Both the position numbers and the translations under genes were made by a program. Under the pieces are notes generated by a model. The model was not told the origin of the DNA, searched no databases, and saw nothing but the letters and a program-made list of their open reading frames with translations. From assembly GCA_022647565.1 (NCBI GenBank), contig JALCLA010000002.1, positions 682,001-746,000 on the forward strand: DNA of 64,000 nt. The letters run 5' to 3'. The DNA is from Chiayiivirga sp. (GTDB lineage: Bacteria > Pseudomonadota > Gammaproteobacteria > Xanthomonadales > Xanthomonadaceae). The first letter of the stretch is position 1, and the number at the start of each line of letters is the position of its first letter. Below, piece by piece: positions 27,841-36,406 of this stretch.

Positions 27841-30504
27841 TCAACGACGCTGCTGCGCCGCCTGGGTGCGCGGATGCTGCCGGCCCAGCAGCAAGGTGAG
27901 CGCGGCGATCTCGCGCTGGCGCCAGGTCGCCGCATCCTGGCCGGTGGTTGCGGCCGCCGCCGCGCGCAGCCCCATGACCTCGGCATAGCTGGTGGCGTCG
28001 GTGAGCCGGCGTCGTTCCAGGGTGGCGAGCGCGGCGTCGATCACCGCCAGGCCGCGATCATCGCCGCGGCGCAGTTGTGCCAGACCCAATGCCGCGCTGG
28101 CATGCAGGTAAATCGCGTCCTCGCGGCTGCGCTGCGCGGCAAGATGCCGCTCGGCCTCGACCAGCGCGACTTCCGCCTCGGCCACGCGCCCCTGCGCCAG
28201 GCGCGCCAGGCCCAGGTTCAGTTCCGCGATGCCTTGCTCGGGATGCTCGATCGCCGAAAGCACCGAGCGCGCGCGCTCGGCCCAGGCCGCCGACTCGTCC
28301 AGTCGCCGCTGGTAGCGCATCAGGGCGGCCAGCGCATTGCAGAGATTGCCGATCATGGGGTGGCCGGCATGCAGGGTGCGCTCGACGATGGCCAGGCCGT
28401 CCAGAGCCTCGCGCTCGGCCTCGTCGTATCGGCCCAGACCCGCGTAGGAAACGCTGCGTCCTGCGCGCAACCAGGCCTGGCGCGATTCGGGTGCCTTGGG
28501 ATCGAGCGCCATCAGGCGCGAGGCTTCGCCGTAGGCGGCCTCCGCCAGGCCGAATCGGCCGCGTCGCAGGTAGGTGGCCGCGAGGTTGTTCCAATCAACC
28601 GCAAGGCGGACGTCGTCCGGACCCAGCAAGGCGCGTCGCTCATCCAGGTTCTGCCGGCCGAAGGCCTCGCTTGCCGCCCAATCGCCGCGCAGCGCCGCCA
28701 GCTTGAGCGCAGTGGTGCGCACCGAAATGCGCATCAGGGCTTCGCTCTGCGGATACCGGTCGAGGATCGCCAATGAGTCGCGTATCGCACGCTCGGCTTC
28801 CTCTCTCCGATTCACCTGCTGGTACTGCATGGCCAGCGTGTGCAATCCGTCGGCCAGCGCGATGTCATCCGCGCCGGCCATCGAACGCAGTTGCGCCACG
28901 CCCGCCTCGACCAGGGCCACGCCCTGTGCCACGTCGCCGAAGGCGACCAGGCTGGCCCCGATCGTCACCCGCAGCTCGGCCTGGGAATCCGGCGCATCGG
29001 CCAGTTCGGCGTCGATGCGCGCGGCGGCTTCCCGCACCAGATCGACCGCACTGGTTTGCGCGCCGCGCCGCGACAGTTCCGGATTGCTCGCCTCGAACAG
29101 GGTCACGACGAAGCGCTTGGTGCGTTCGGCCCGCCGCGCCTGGGCTTCGGCACGCTGCGCCTGCGCTTCCGCGCGCTGCGCCTGGCGTTCGGCTTCGTTG
29201 GCATTGCGGCCGGCGATGCGCGCCTGCCACAAGGCCACGCCGAATCCGCCGAGCAGGGACAGCAGCACGAGTCCGGTGGCCACCGCGCCGAGGCGATGCC
29301 GGCGCAGGAACTTGCGCAGCCGATAGCCCGAGGTATCGGGTCGCGCTGCCACGGTGCGTCCGTCGAGGAAACGGCGCAGGTCGTCGCCCAGCGCTGCCGC
29401 CGAGGAATAGCGCCGTTCCGGCTCGCGCCGCAGCGCATTGAGCACGATGCGATCCAGATCGCCGTCGATCTCCCGCGCGAAGCGCTCGCGCTCGCCGGCA
29501 CGTTCGCCCCAGGCGGCCTGTGCCTGTGCGATCGGTTCGCGGCGCAAGGCCGCGCTCGGTCGCTCGGCGGTATCCACGGCAGTGGACGGTGCTGGCAGCT
29601 CGGCCCCGCTCGCATTGCGCCGATGCGGCAGCCTCCCGGTCAGGAGTTCGTACAGCAGCACGCCGAGGGAATAGACGTCGGTGCTGGTTCCGATCGGCTC
29701 ACCGGCGATCTGCTCGGGCGCGGCATAGGCCGGCGACAGGACCCGCACCCCGGTACCGGTGAGCGCGCCGTCGTGGCTATCGGTCAGCAACTTGGCGATG
29801 CCGAAGTCGAGCAGCTTGGGATCGCCACGCGCATCGACCAGGATGTTCGAGGGCTTGAGGTCGCGGTGCACCACGAGGCGGCCCTGGGCATAGGCCACGG
29901 CCTCGCACACGCGCCGCATCAGATCCAGGCGTTCGCGCAAGGACAAGCCGCGGCGACGCGCATAGTCGGTGATCGGCTCGCCTTCGACATGCTCCATCGC
30001 GAAATACGGACGACCCTCGTCGTCGATGCCACCGTCGAGCAGGCGCGCGATCAGGGGATGGTTGAGCGTGGCCAGGATGCGTCGCTCCTGTGCGAAACGG
30101 CGCAACAACTCGTCGCTGTCCATGCCGCGCTTGAGGCGTTTGATCGCCGCGTGCTGCGCGAACTCCGCATCCGCGCGCTCGGCCAGCAGCACCTCGCCCA
30201 TGCCACCGCGCCCGAGCAGGCGCACGACGCGCCAGGGCCCGATGCGGCGACCCGCGCAGTCCTCGGTCGCGCCCGCGGAGCCGCGCGCCGCCAGCGCGCT
30301 CAACAATTCCGGGGTCGCGGCCGCGATACCCTCGTCGAGCAGGCCATCCGTCGCTTCGGCCACCAGCAGCACGCGCAGTTCGGCCGCCATGCCCGGGTCG
30401 CCATCTTCGATTGCCTGGAGCCGACGTTCGCGCGCGTCGGCGTCGAGTTCGAGCAGTTCGTCCAGGGCCGCCGACAGCAGGCCCCAGCGCGCCGTGTCAG
30501 ACAT
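27841..30504 (-). CDS. Ser/Thr protein kinase with C-terminal TPR-like region
   Basis: An 887-residue protein. The short N-terminal region (~1-85) is followed by a Hanks-type kinase domain (~91-365): G-R-G-G-M-G-E-V loop, A-A-I-K-R-L lysine, H-R-D-L-K-P-S-N catalytic loop and D-F-G-I-A-K. A single TM helix follows near 400-420, then a charged heptad repeat (A-E-A-Q-A-Q-R-A) predicted as coiled coil, then a long TPR-like sensor region. The start at 30504 overlaps the ECF sigma gene by 8 bases. The sigma factor and kinase are therefore co-translated and probably form one signalling unit, the kinase phosphorylating the sigma factor or its partner (inference). Confidence 0.9.
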   Translation of the reverse strand: MSDTARWGLLSAALDELLELDADARERRLQAIEDGDPGMAAELRVLLVAEATDGLLDEGIAAATPELLSALAARGSAGATEDCAGRRIGPWRVVRLLGRGGMGEVLLAERADAEFAQHAAIKRLKRGMDSDELLRRFAQERRILATLNHPLIARLLDGGIDDEGRPYFAMEHVEGEPITDYARRRGLSLRERLDLMRRVCEAVAYAQGRLVVHRDLKPSNILVDARGDPKLLDFGIAKLLTDSHDGALTGTGVRVLSPAYAAPEQIAGEPIGTSTDVYSLGVLLYELLTGRLPHRRNASGAELPAPSTAVDTAERPSAALRREPIAQAQAAWGERAGERERFAREIDGDLDRIVLNALRREPERRYSSAAALGDDLRRFLDGRTVAARPDTSGYRLRKFLRRHRLGAVATGLVLLSLLGGFGVALWQARIAGRNANEAERQAQRAEAQAQRAEAQARRAERTKRFVVTLFEASNPELSRRGAQTSAVDLVREAAARIDAELADAPDSQAELRVTIGASLVAFGDVAQGVALVEAGVAQLRSMAGADDIALADGLHTLAMQYQQVNRREEAERAIRDSLAILDRYPQSEALMRISVRTTALKLAALRGDWAASEAFGRQNLDERRALLGPDDVRLAVDWNNLAATYLRRGRFGLAEAAYGEASRLMALDPKAPESRQAWLRAGRSVSYAGLGRYDEAEREALDGLAIVERTLHAGHPMIGNLCNALAALMRYQRRLDESAAWAERARSVLSAIEHPEQGIAELNLGLARLAQGRVAEAEVALVEAERHLAAQRSREDAIYLHASAALGLAQLRRGDDRGLAVIDAALATLERRRLTDATSYAEVMGLRAAAAATTGQDAATWRQREIAALTLLLGRQHPRTQAAQQRR

Positions 30505-31060
30505 CGGAGGCCGGCGCGTTGGCCAGTTCGCGATAAAGGAAGGCACGCGCCTTGCGCCAGTCGCGCCGCAGGGTGCGGCTCGAAATGCCCATCACCTCGG
30601 CCAGCTCTTCCAGCTCCAGCCCGCCATAGAAGCGCTGTTCGACCACCTGCGCCAGGCGCGGATCGACGCCCGCCAGCTTCTGCAGCGCCGCGTCCAGCAG
30701 CAGCACTTCCTCATCGCGGCCTTGCGCCACCGCGACCAGCGCCGAATCCAGCGCGATCGGTTCGGCTCCGCCGCCATGCTTCTCGCTCAGGCGGCTGCGG
30801 ACGTGGTCGATGACGATCTGGCGCATGGCGCGTGAGGCCACGGCGAAGAAATGCTGCCGGTCGTTCAATGGGCCGCCGTGATGGGCCATGCGCAAGTACA
30901 CCTCATGCACCAGCGACGTGGCGTGCGGTTCCGCGGCACCCGAGGCGCGCAGATGCCGTTGCGCCAGCCGGTGCAGGTCGGCATACACCGCCTCGAATAG
31001 CTGCGCTTCGGCCACCTTGTCGCCGGCGTGCGCCGCCGCTATCAGCCTCGTGGTGTCCAT
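30497..31060 (-). CDS. ECF-type RNA polymerase sigma factor (TIGR02999-like)
   Basis: A 187-residue protein. Region 2 (~25-95) contains H-R-L-A-Q-R-H-L-R-A and H-F-F-A-V-A-S-R-A-M-R-Q-I-V-I-D-H. Region 4 (~125-180) has the HTH E-E-L-A-E-V-M-G-I-S-S-R-T-L-R-R-D-W. This matches the ECF branch usually paired with Ser/Thr kinases rather than anti-sigma factors. The ATG at 31060 gives the family start; a longer frame to 31102 is unlikely. It overlaps the kinase gene by 8 bases. Confidence 0.9.
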   Translation of the reverse strand: MDTTRLIAAAHAGDKVAEAQLFEAVYADLHRLAQRHLRASGAAEPHATSLVHEVYLRMAHHGGPLNDRQHFFAVASRAMRQIVIDHVRSRLSEKHGGGAEPIALDSALVAVAQGRDEEVLLLDAALQKLAGVDPRLAQVVEQRFYGGLELEELAEVMGISSRTLRRDWRKARAFLYRELANAPASDV

Positions 31061-31176
31061 CGGTCCCCGCACCGGACGGATTCGTCGCGCGCATCCTTTC
31101 ACGCGCCCACGGTGCGAGCAACCGGCCCTGCGTTGCCTGACCGAAAGAAGCGGCCGTCCCTGGCCGGTTCCGAACC

Positions 31177-31851
31177 TCAGCCGATCTTGAACGACGTGGC
31201 CACGTCGAGTGGCGCGTAGCCGCCGCGGCGCTCGGCGCGGTGCTCCTCGATCTCGCGCCGGCGTGCGGCGATCCAGTCGGCGCAGTCGACCCGCACCGCC
31301 TCGGGCGCAATCCCTTCGCGCTCGGCCACTTCACGCCGGAAGGCACAGTAGTCGGCGTAGTCGGCCAGCTCCGGGCCCAGCTCGCGCAGCAGCAGGTCGA
31401 TCAGGATCGCGTCGTCGAGCTGGCCGATCACCGGCGTGTCGTCCGGAATCAGGTCATCGGCATTCTCGACATAGGCAACCAACTCGCGGATGCGACTGCT
31501 GGCGCCGTCATCGAGCGCGAATCCGCCGTCGGCACGCATCCGTTCCAGCTCTTCGATCCGGGCCACGCGTCGCTCGATCGAGCCGGCGCCGCGTTCGCGT
31601 GCATCGGTGAACAGCAGGCGCCGTGCCGCCGCCGCGATCTGCCCTGCCGCCAGCGGCCGCGCGCGCGGGCAGACGCGTACCAGCACCTGGTTGAAGGCCT
31701 CCACCTTGGCCGGATCGAGCGTGGTCGCACCGATCCGTGGGGTGCCCTCCCCGCCATTGTTGAGCGCCGGCACGAAGCCGCTGAGCAGGGAGGGGGCGAC
31801 CGATCTGGATGTGACGCTCACGAGGATCTCCGGCTGGGGTTCCACCTCCAT
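31177..31851 (-). CDS. YkvA/DUF1232 domain-containing protein
   Basis: A 224-residue cytosolic protein, charged, without signal peptide. A DUF1232-like core is visible near residues 130-165: D-L-I-P-D-D-T-P-V-I-G-Q-L-D-D-A, a pattern that in YkvA proteins reads P-x-D-x-I-P-x-x-G-x-x-D-D. The rest is helical. The function of the family is not established. It sits 116 bases upstream of the ECF sigma gene on the same strand. Confidence 0.65.
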   Translation of the reverse strand: MEVEPQPEILVSVTSRSVAPSLLSGFVPALNNGGEGTPRIGATTLDPAKVEAFNQVLVRVCPRARPLAAGQIAAAARRLLFTDARERGAGSIERRVARIEELERMRADGGFALDDGASSRIRELVAYVENADDLIPDDTPVIGQLDDAILIDLLLRELGPELADYADYCAFRREVAEREGIAPEAVRVDCADWIAARRREIEEHRAERRGGYAPLDVATSFKIG

Positions 31852-31938
31852 CTACCGGAAAGCGACTCCTTGATTACGCTCGCACCACTCCCGCGGCGTC
31901 GCTCGTTGACGCGGCGACGCCCCGGGAAGGTCACGCAA

Positions 31939-32253
31939 TCAGCTGCCGGGCTCCGTCGCCGGGGCATCGGCCTGGGCGATGCGGATCTCCTCTGCCGCCA
32001 CCTGCGGCCTTGCATCACGCGGTGCCAGCAACTCCTTGTACCGCTCTGCTCCGACCGCGTTCACGAACTGGCGCTGCACCTGGTCGTAGGAAGCGAGGAA
32101 CGCCGCGTGCGAGCTGCGCGGGCCGACCACCATTTTTACCTGGCGTTCGGTCAGTCCAGTCTGGTCGGCGAGTGCGCCGATGATGTCCTCACCGGCAAAG
32201 GCGTTGGCGCTGAAAAGGGTTGCGAGAGCCAGCGCGAGATGACGAGCTTTCAT
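31939..32253 (-). CDS. small exported protein of unknown function
   Basis: A 104-residue protein with a signal peptide (1-20, S-A-N-A-F-A-G). The mature part is helical, with a short N-terminal block (D-I-I-G-A-L-A-D-Q-T-G-L-T) that looks like a small helix-turn-helix. A strong ribosome binding site (AAGGAGA) lies just before the ATG at 32253, which sets the start. It is probably periplasmic. I recognise no family. The 293 bases upstream, to the next gene end, hold no supported gene. Confidence 0.7.
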   Translation of the reverse strand: MKARHLALALATLFSANAFAGEDIIGALADQTGLTERQVKMVVGPRSSHAAFLASYDQVQRQFVNAVGAERYKELLAPRDARPQVAAEEIRIAQADAPATEPGS

Positions 32254-32546
32254 GGCAATCTCCTTCGATGGATCGCGCCCGGCATGGGGATGTGGGCGCT
32301 GGCGGCCAACCGGGCCGCGCGGACGAACAGTGACGAGTCCGTGCTTGTCACTAACGCGAAAGACGCGCGCGATGACCGGATGGTTGCGCCGCATGCGACC
32401 AGTCGATGCGTTGCAACGACGACGCGTTGCAGCGCGTCCGATGGCGCCGATCGTCATCGTTGCGCACCTGCATGACGAACGGCACGGCAAGCGGCTGCGC
32501 GTCGCACGCACACGGGAAGTTGCGCGGGGTGCGCTGGGCCGCGCGA

Positions 32547-34742
32547 TCAGCGCGGCGGCGAGGAAAGATAGGACTTGCCCTGCTCGAACCAGGCCTGGGC
32601 CTTGCGCAGGTGCCACTTGCGCTCGGCATCGCGCAGCTCGACGCCAAGGTCCAGCTTCTTCCAGCTCAGCAACAGCTCGCCGCGCCGGTGCTGGTCATGC
32701 AGGCTCAGCCGCGCCCGCGCCGCAAAGCGGTCGTTTCCGGCGCGCAGCTCATCCAGCACGAGCGCATCACCGCGCAGTTGCGCCTTGCCGCGCAACGTGG
32801 CGTGGCCGGCATCGGCCAGGCGCAGCGCCCACTTCGGGAAGCTGCGCCGCTGCGCGAACAACGCCAGCAGGAAGCCGACGTCCTTCATCTGCACGTCGGC
32901 CTCGCCATCGAACTGCAGCGGTCGACCCCACCGCACCTTGCTCTGCGGCAAGCCGACGCGCACCCACCAGTCGCTGCGACTCTCGTCGCCCTGGACATAT
33001 CCGACGCGATCCAGCGCCAGCGTCGTTCCGCCGAGATCGAATTTCCGCCCGGCGAAGTCGGCGCGACGCAGGCGCGCATCGATGCCCACGTCGGCGCGCA
33101 GCGCCAGCTCGGACAGGCGCAGGGCCGCCGCCTTCGCCGACAGCTGCAGCCGCCCCTTGCCAACCCGTCCCGCCGCGTCGAGTTCGAGTTCGGCACCGAG
33201 GCGGCCGCGGCCACCCGTGAACGCGAGATTTCGCCGCGGCAGGTAGTGGTTGTAGGCGGTGAGGTCGGGAATCTCCGCGTTGCGGAAGTTCAGCTGGCCA
33301 CGCAGCGTATCGCGCAACCTTGCCAGGTCGCCGTCCGCGTCCAGTGCCAGGCGCAGGTCAGTGCCGCGCACGTAGACCTGCTCAGGCGCACTCTCCGCCG
33401 CGATCTCGAAGCGCTGCACCTCGATGCGCAACTGGGCCTGCGGCGCGCCATCGCTTCCGGCGACCAGCTCGCCCTGCGCGCTCGCCATGCCTTGCACGCG
33501 ATCCTGCAGCACGCGGGTCGACATCGCTACGGCAGGAACCTCGATTCGACTGCCGACGGCCAGCTTGCCCGCGGCGATCTTCAGCTGCGCGTCGAGATCA
33601 CCGGCGCCATCGAAACTCAGCCAGTCGCCTCGCACCAGCGCGCCGGACAGCCAGCGCAACGATTCGAAGCGCCAATCCAGGGCGATGTCGCCATCAAGCA
33701 GCGACAGCAAGGCGGGCGTCCCCTCGGCAGGCCAGGTGCGCGTGGCAAGGCGCAGGTCCGCCGCCAGCGAACCGATGCCCCCGGCTTGCGGCGGCAGACT
33801 GGCCCGCAACGCCAAGCCCTCGTCCACCGCCATCTCCAGTGTCAGCACGTTGCTCTGCCGGGTGCCGTCGGCCTGGGCATGGCGCACCGGAAGCGCGATG
33901 CTCAGCCTGCCGCCAGGCTGCAACTGCGCTTCGCGCAGCGCCAGGTCGGCTTCGATGCGGCCACCGCCAGGCTGCGCGTCCAGCCGCATCCAGTCATCGG
34001 CATCGAGCGCGCTGCTGAAATGCGGCCCTTCCGCGTCGAGCTTGATCTCGAGTGTCGCCAAGGCGAGGTTCGTGCGTCCCGGGACGTCGGCGGAAACATG
34101 GCGCGCAAGCGCGAACCCGAGGTCAAGCTGCGCTTGCTGCAGCCAGGGTTCATTCGCCCAGGACACGCGCGCCTCGCGCAACTGCAGTCGCGAGGGAAGG
34201 ATCTCCAGCGCACCGCCGCGCAACTGTTTCCACAACCCGAACTCGACCCGGCCGAGGCCGACGGCCTCCGCGCCTTCCCAGCGCACCCGGCTCACGCTGT
34301 CGCTGTGGATGCGGGCCAGATGGATCACCCAGCCACCGGGCCGCGCTTCAGGCGGGGGAACGTCGGCTTCAACGCGCTGCGCATCGAACTGCAACGCATC
34401 CGCCGCTACATCGTCGAGGCGCAGCTGGCGCTGCGACAGCGGCCACAGCGCGACGCGCACATGCACGCGCTGTGCCTGCGCCTGCCACTGCACCCGTCGC
34501 GCCTGCCCGCGCACCGCCACGCCCCGGAACGTCGCGCGTCCCGGCCACAGCGTCAACGCGCTCTGCCATTGCGCGTGGAAGCGCTCCGGTTTGCGGTTGA
34601 AGGCCGCATCCGCCAAACCCGTGTTGAGGAAGGCGTTGCCGGCGATCAGGTACGACAGATACAGCGCTAGCGCCGCGAAACCAAAGCCGCGTGCGAGGCG
34701 AAACCCGCGACGCAGGGATCGGGATGGTGCGTCACCCATCAT
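32547..34742 (-). CDS. AsmA/DUF748-like inner-membrane anchored protein
   Basis: A 731-residue protein with one N-terminal TM helix (~17-35, G-F-A-A-L-A-L-Y-L-S-Y-L-I-A-G) and then ~690 residues of repeating beta-strand sequence with no further TM segment. This is the layout of AsmA-like proteins, thought to form periplasmic bridges for phospholipids. The family match is weak. The start overlaps the stop of the upstream flavoprotein gene by one base (TGATG), so the two are coupled. It might span the periplasm to carry lipid. Confidence 0.6.
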   Translation of the reverse strand: MMGDAPSRSLRRGFRLARGFGFAALALYLSYLIAGNAFLNTGLADAAFNRKPERFHAQWQSALTLWPGRATFRGVAVRGQARRVQWQAQAQRVHVRVALWPLSQRQLRLDDVAADALQFDAQRVEADVPPPEARPGGWVIHLARIHSDSVSRVRWEGAEAVGLGRVEFGLWKQLRGGALEILPSRLQLREARVSWANEPWLQQAQLDLGFALARHVSADVPGRTNLALATLEIKLDAEGPHFSSALDADDWMRLDAQPGGGRIEADLALREAQLQPGGRLSIALPVRHAQADGTRQSNVLTLEMAVDEGLALRASLPPQAGGIGSLAADLRLATRTWPAEGTPALLSLLDGDIALDWRFESLRWLSGALVRGDWLSFDGAGDLDAQLKIAAGKLAVGSRIEVPAVAMSTRVLQDRVQGMASAQGELVAGSDGAPQAQLRIEVQRFEIAAESAPEQVYVRGTDLRLALDADGDLARLRDTLRGQLNFRNAEIPDLTAYNHYLPRRNLAFTGGRGRLGAELELDAAGRVGKGRLQLSAKAAALRLSELALRADVGIDARLRRADFAGRKFDLGGTTLALDRVGYVQGDESRSDWWVRVGLPQSKVRWGRPLQFDGEADVQMKDVGFLLALFAQRRSFPKWALRLADAGHATLRGKAQLRGDALVLDELRAGNDRFAARARLSLHDQHRRGELLLSWKKLDLGVELRDAERKWHLRKAQAWFEQGKSYLSSPPR

Positions 34743-36349
34743 CAGAATTTCCTAGCCTTCGCATCACGCAGGATCTCGCGCGCGGCGTTCATGCCCGGCA
34801 GGCCAGTGACGCCACCGCCCGGGTGCGAGCCGGATCCGCACAGGTAAAGGCCTCGCACGGCACCGCGATAGTTGCCTTGCCCAAGCAATGGCCGCGCGCT
34901 GAACATCTGGTCGGCGCCGAGCGCGCCGTGGAAGATATCGCCGCCGACCAGGCCGAACTCGCGCTCCAGATCCAGCGGCGACAGCGCGCGATAGCCCAGC
35001 ACGCTGCGTGCGAAATTGGGCGCGACCCGGTCCACGGTGTCGATCATGAGCCTCGCCACGGTGTCGCGGTGCGCATCCCAGCCGCCGTCGACCTCCGGAT
35101 GCACGTGCTGGCAGAACAGGCTGGCGACGTGCTGCCCGGGCGGCGCGAGGCTGTCATCCAGCGTGGATGAAATCACCAACTCGACGATGGGTTCGCGCGC
35201 CCAGCCCGGGTTGTGCGCTTTCGACTTCGCGTCGAAGTACGCCTGTTCGAAATACTGCAACGAAGGTCCGACCAGGATCCCGCTCTGGTGATGCGGCTGC
35301 CGTTGCGTTCCCGGCGCGGCGTGGAAATCCGGCAACTCGCTCAGCGCCACGTTCATGCGGAAGGTGGCCGAGCCGCAGCGGTAGCGCGCGATGCGCTCGC
35401 GCGTGTCCTCATCCAGGTGCTCGGGCGCGACGAGTTGCCGGTACAGCAGCCTGGGGTTGAGATTCGACGCCACGCAGCGCGCGGAGAACTCGCGACCATC
35501 GCGCAACGTGGCACCGACGGCGCGCCCCTGCTTCACGCTGACGGCCGCGACATCGGCGTTCGCGATCAGTTCGACGCCGCGCGCCTCGCACTCGGCCTGC
35601 ATCGCCTGCGTGATCGCCCCCATGCCGCCGATCGCATGGCCCCAGGTGCCGGACTTGCCGTTGACCTCGCCGAACACGTGATGCAGCAGCACGTAGGCGC
35701 TGCCGGGCGTGTACGGGCTGGCGAAATTGCCGACCACCGAATCCCAGCCCAGCGCCGCCTTCAGCGGCTCGGCCTCGAACCAATGATCAAGCAGCTCACC
35801 TGCGCTCTTCGCGAACAGATCGAGCAGGTCGCGCCGGCCACGAAGATCGAGGCGCTTGAGCTGCTTCGCCACCTGCCAGGAATTGAGCCAGTCGGCGAGC
35901 GTCAAGCGCTCACCCACGTTCGGCGGGGTGCGGGTCAGCAGCTCGCGCAGCACCGCCACCACGCGATCCAGCATCGCGTAGTACGCCGGCAGGCGCTCGG
36001 CATCGCGCCGCGAGAACTTCGCAACCTCGCCGGCTCCGTGTTCACCACCGAGGCGGAACGCGCGCCCATCGGGCAAGGGCAGGAAGTTCGAGTAAGGCCG
36101 CTCCACCACGCGCAGGCCATGTTCGACCAGGCGCAGGTCGCGGATCACCTTCGGATTGAGCAACGACACCGTGTAGCTGGCGGTGGAGTTGCGGAAGCCC
36201 GGGTGGAATTCCTCGGTCACCGCCGCGCCACCGAACACGGCGCGTCGCTCCAGCACCGTCACCTTGAGGCCTGCGCCGGCGAGATACGCGGCACAGGTCA
36301 GGCCGTTGTGGCCGCCACCGAGGATGAGCACGTCGCGCTGCTGATTCAT
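34742..36349 (-). CDS. FAD-dependent oxidoreductase, PYROXD2/phytoene desaturase-like
   Basis: A 535-residue protein. The N-terminal dinucleotide-binding motif G-G-G-H-N-G-L-T-C-A-A-Y-L lies at ~10-22, followed by an E at the end of strand two (V-T-V-L-E). The C-terminal closing motif is G-L-Y-L-C-G-S-G-S-H-P-G-G-G-V-T-G. This matches the PYROXD2 branch of the amine oxidase/carotenoid desaturase superfamily. The ATG at 36349 is used. It is translationally coupled to the AsmA-like gene. The substrate is unknown; an isoprenoid or lipid is plausible. Confidence 0.85.
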   Translation of the reverse strand: MNQQRDVLILGGGHNGLTCAAYLAGAGLKVTVLERRAVFGGAAVTEEFHPGFRNSTASYTVSLLNPKVIRDLRLVEHGLRVVERPYSNFLPLPDGRAFRLGGEHGAGEVAKFSRRDAERLPAYYAMLDRVVAVLRELLTRTPPNVGERLTLADWLNSWQVAKQLKRLDLRGRRDLLDLFAKSAGELLDHWFEAEPLKAALGWDSVVGNFASPYTPGSAYVLLHHVFGEVNGKSGTWGHAIGGMGAITQAMQAECEARGVELIANADVAAVSVKQGRAVGATLRDGREFSARCVASNLNPRLLYRQLVAPEHLDEDTRERIARYRCGSATFRMNVALSELPDFHAAPGTQRQPHHQSGILVGPSLQYFEQAYFDAKSKAHNPGWAREPIVELVISSTLDDSLAPPGQHVASLFCQHVHPEVDGGWDAHRDTVARLMIDTVDRVAPNFARSVLGYRALSPLDLEREFGLVGGDIFHGALGADQMFSARPLLGQGNYRGAVRGLYLCGSGSHPGGGVTGLPGMNAAREILRDAKARKF

Positions 36350-36406
36350 GCGGCGACTATAACCGCCACGCAGCGCAAGCATCCGCGCGCCGGCGGCGCG
36401 CCGCGA

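Noticed and set aside
32254..32546. Repeated GCGTTGCA words in the gap upstream of the small exported protein gene.
   Set aside because: Only two short copies occur. No operator or origin pattern (DnaA boxes, AT-rich region) is visible.
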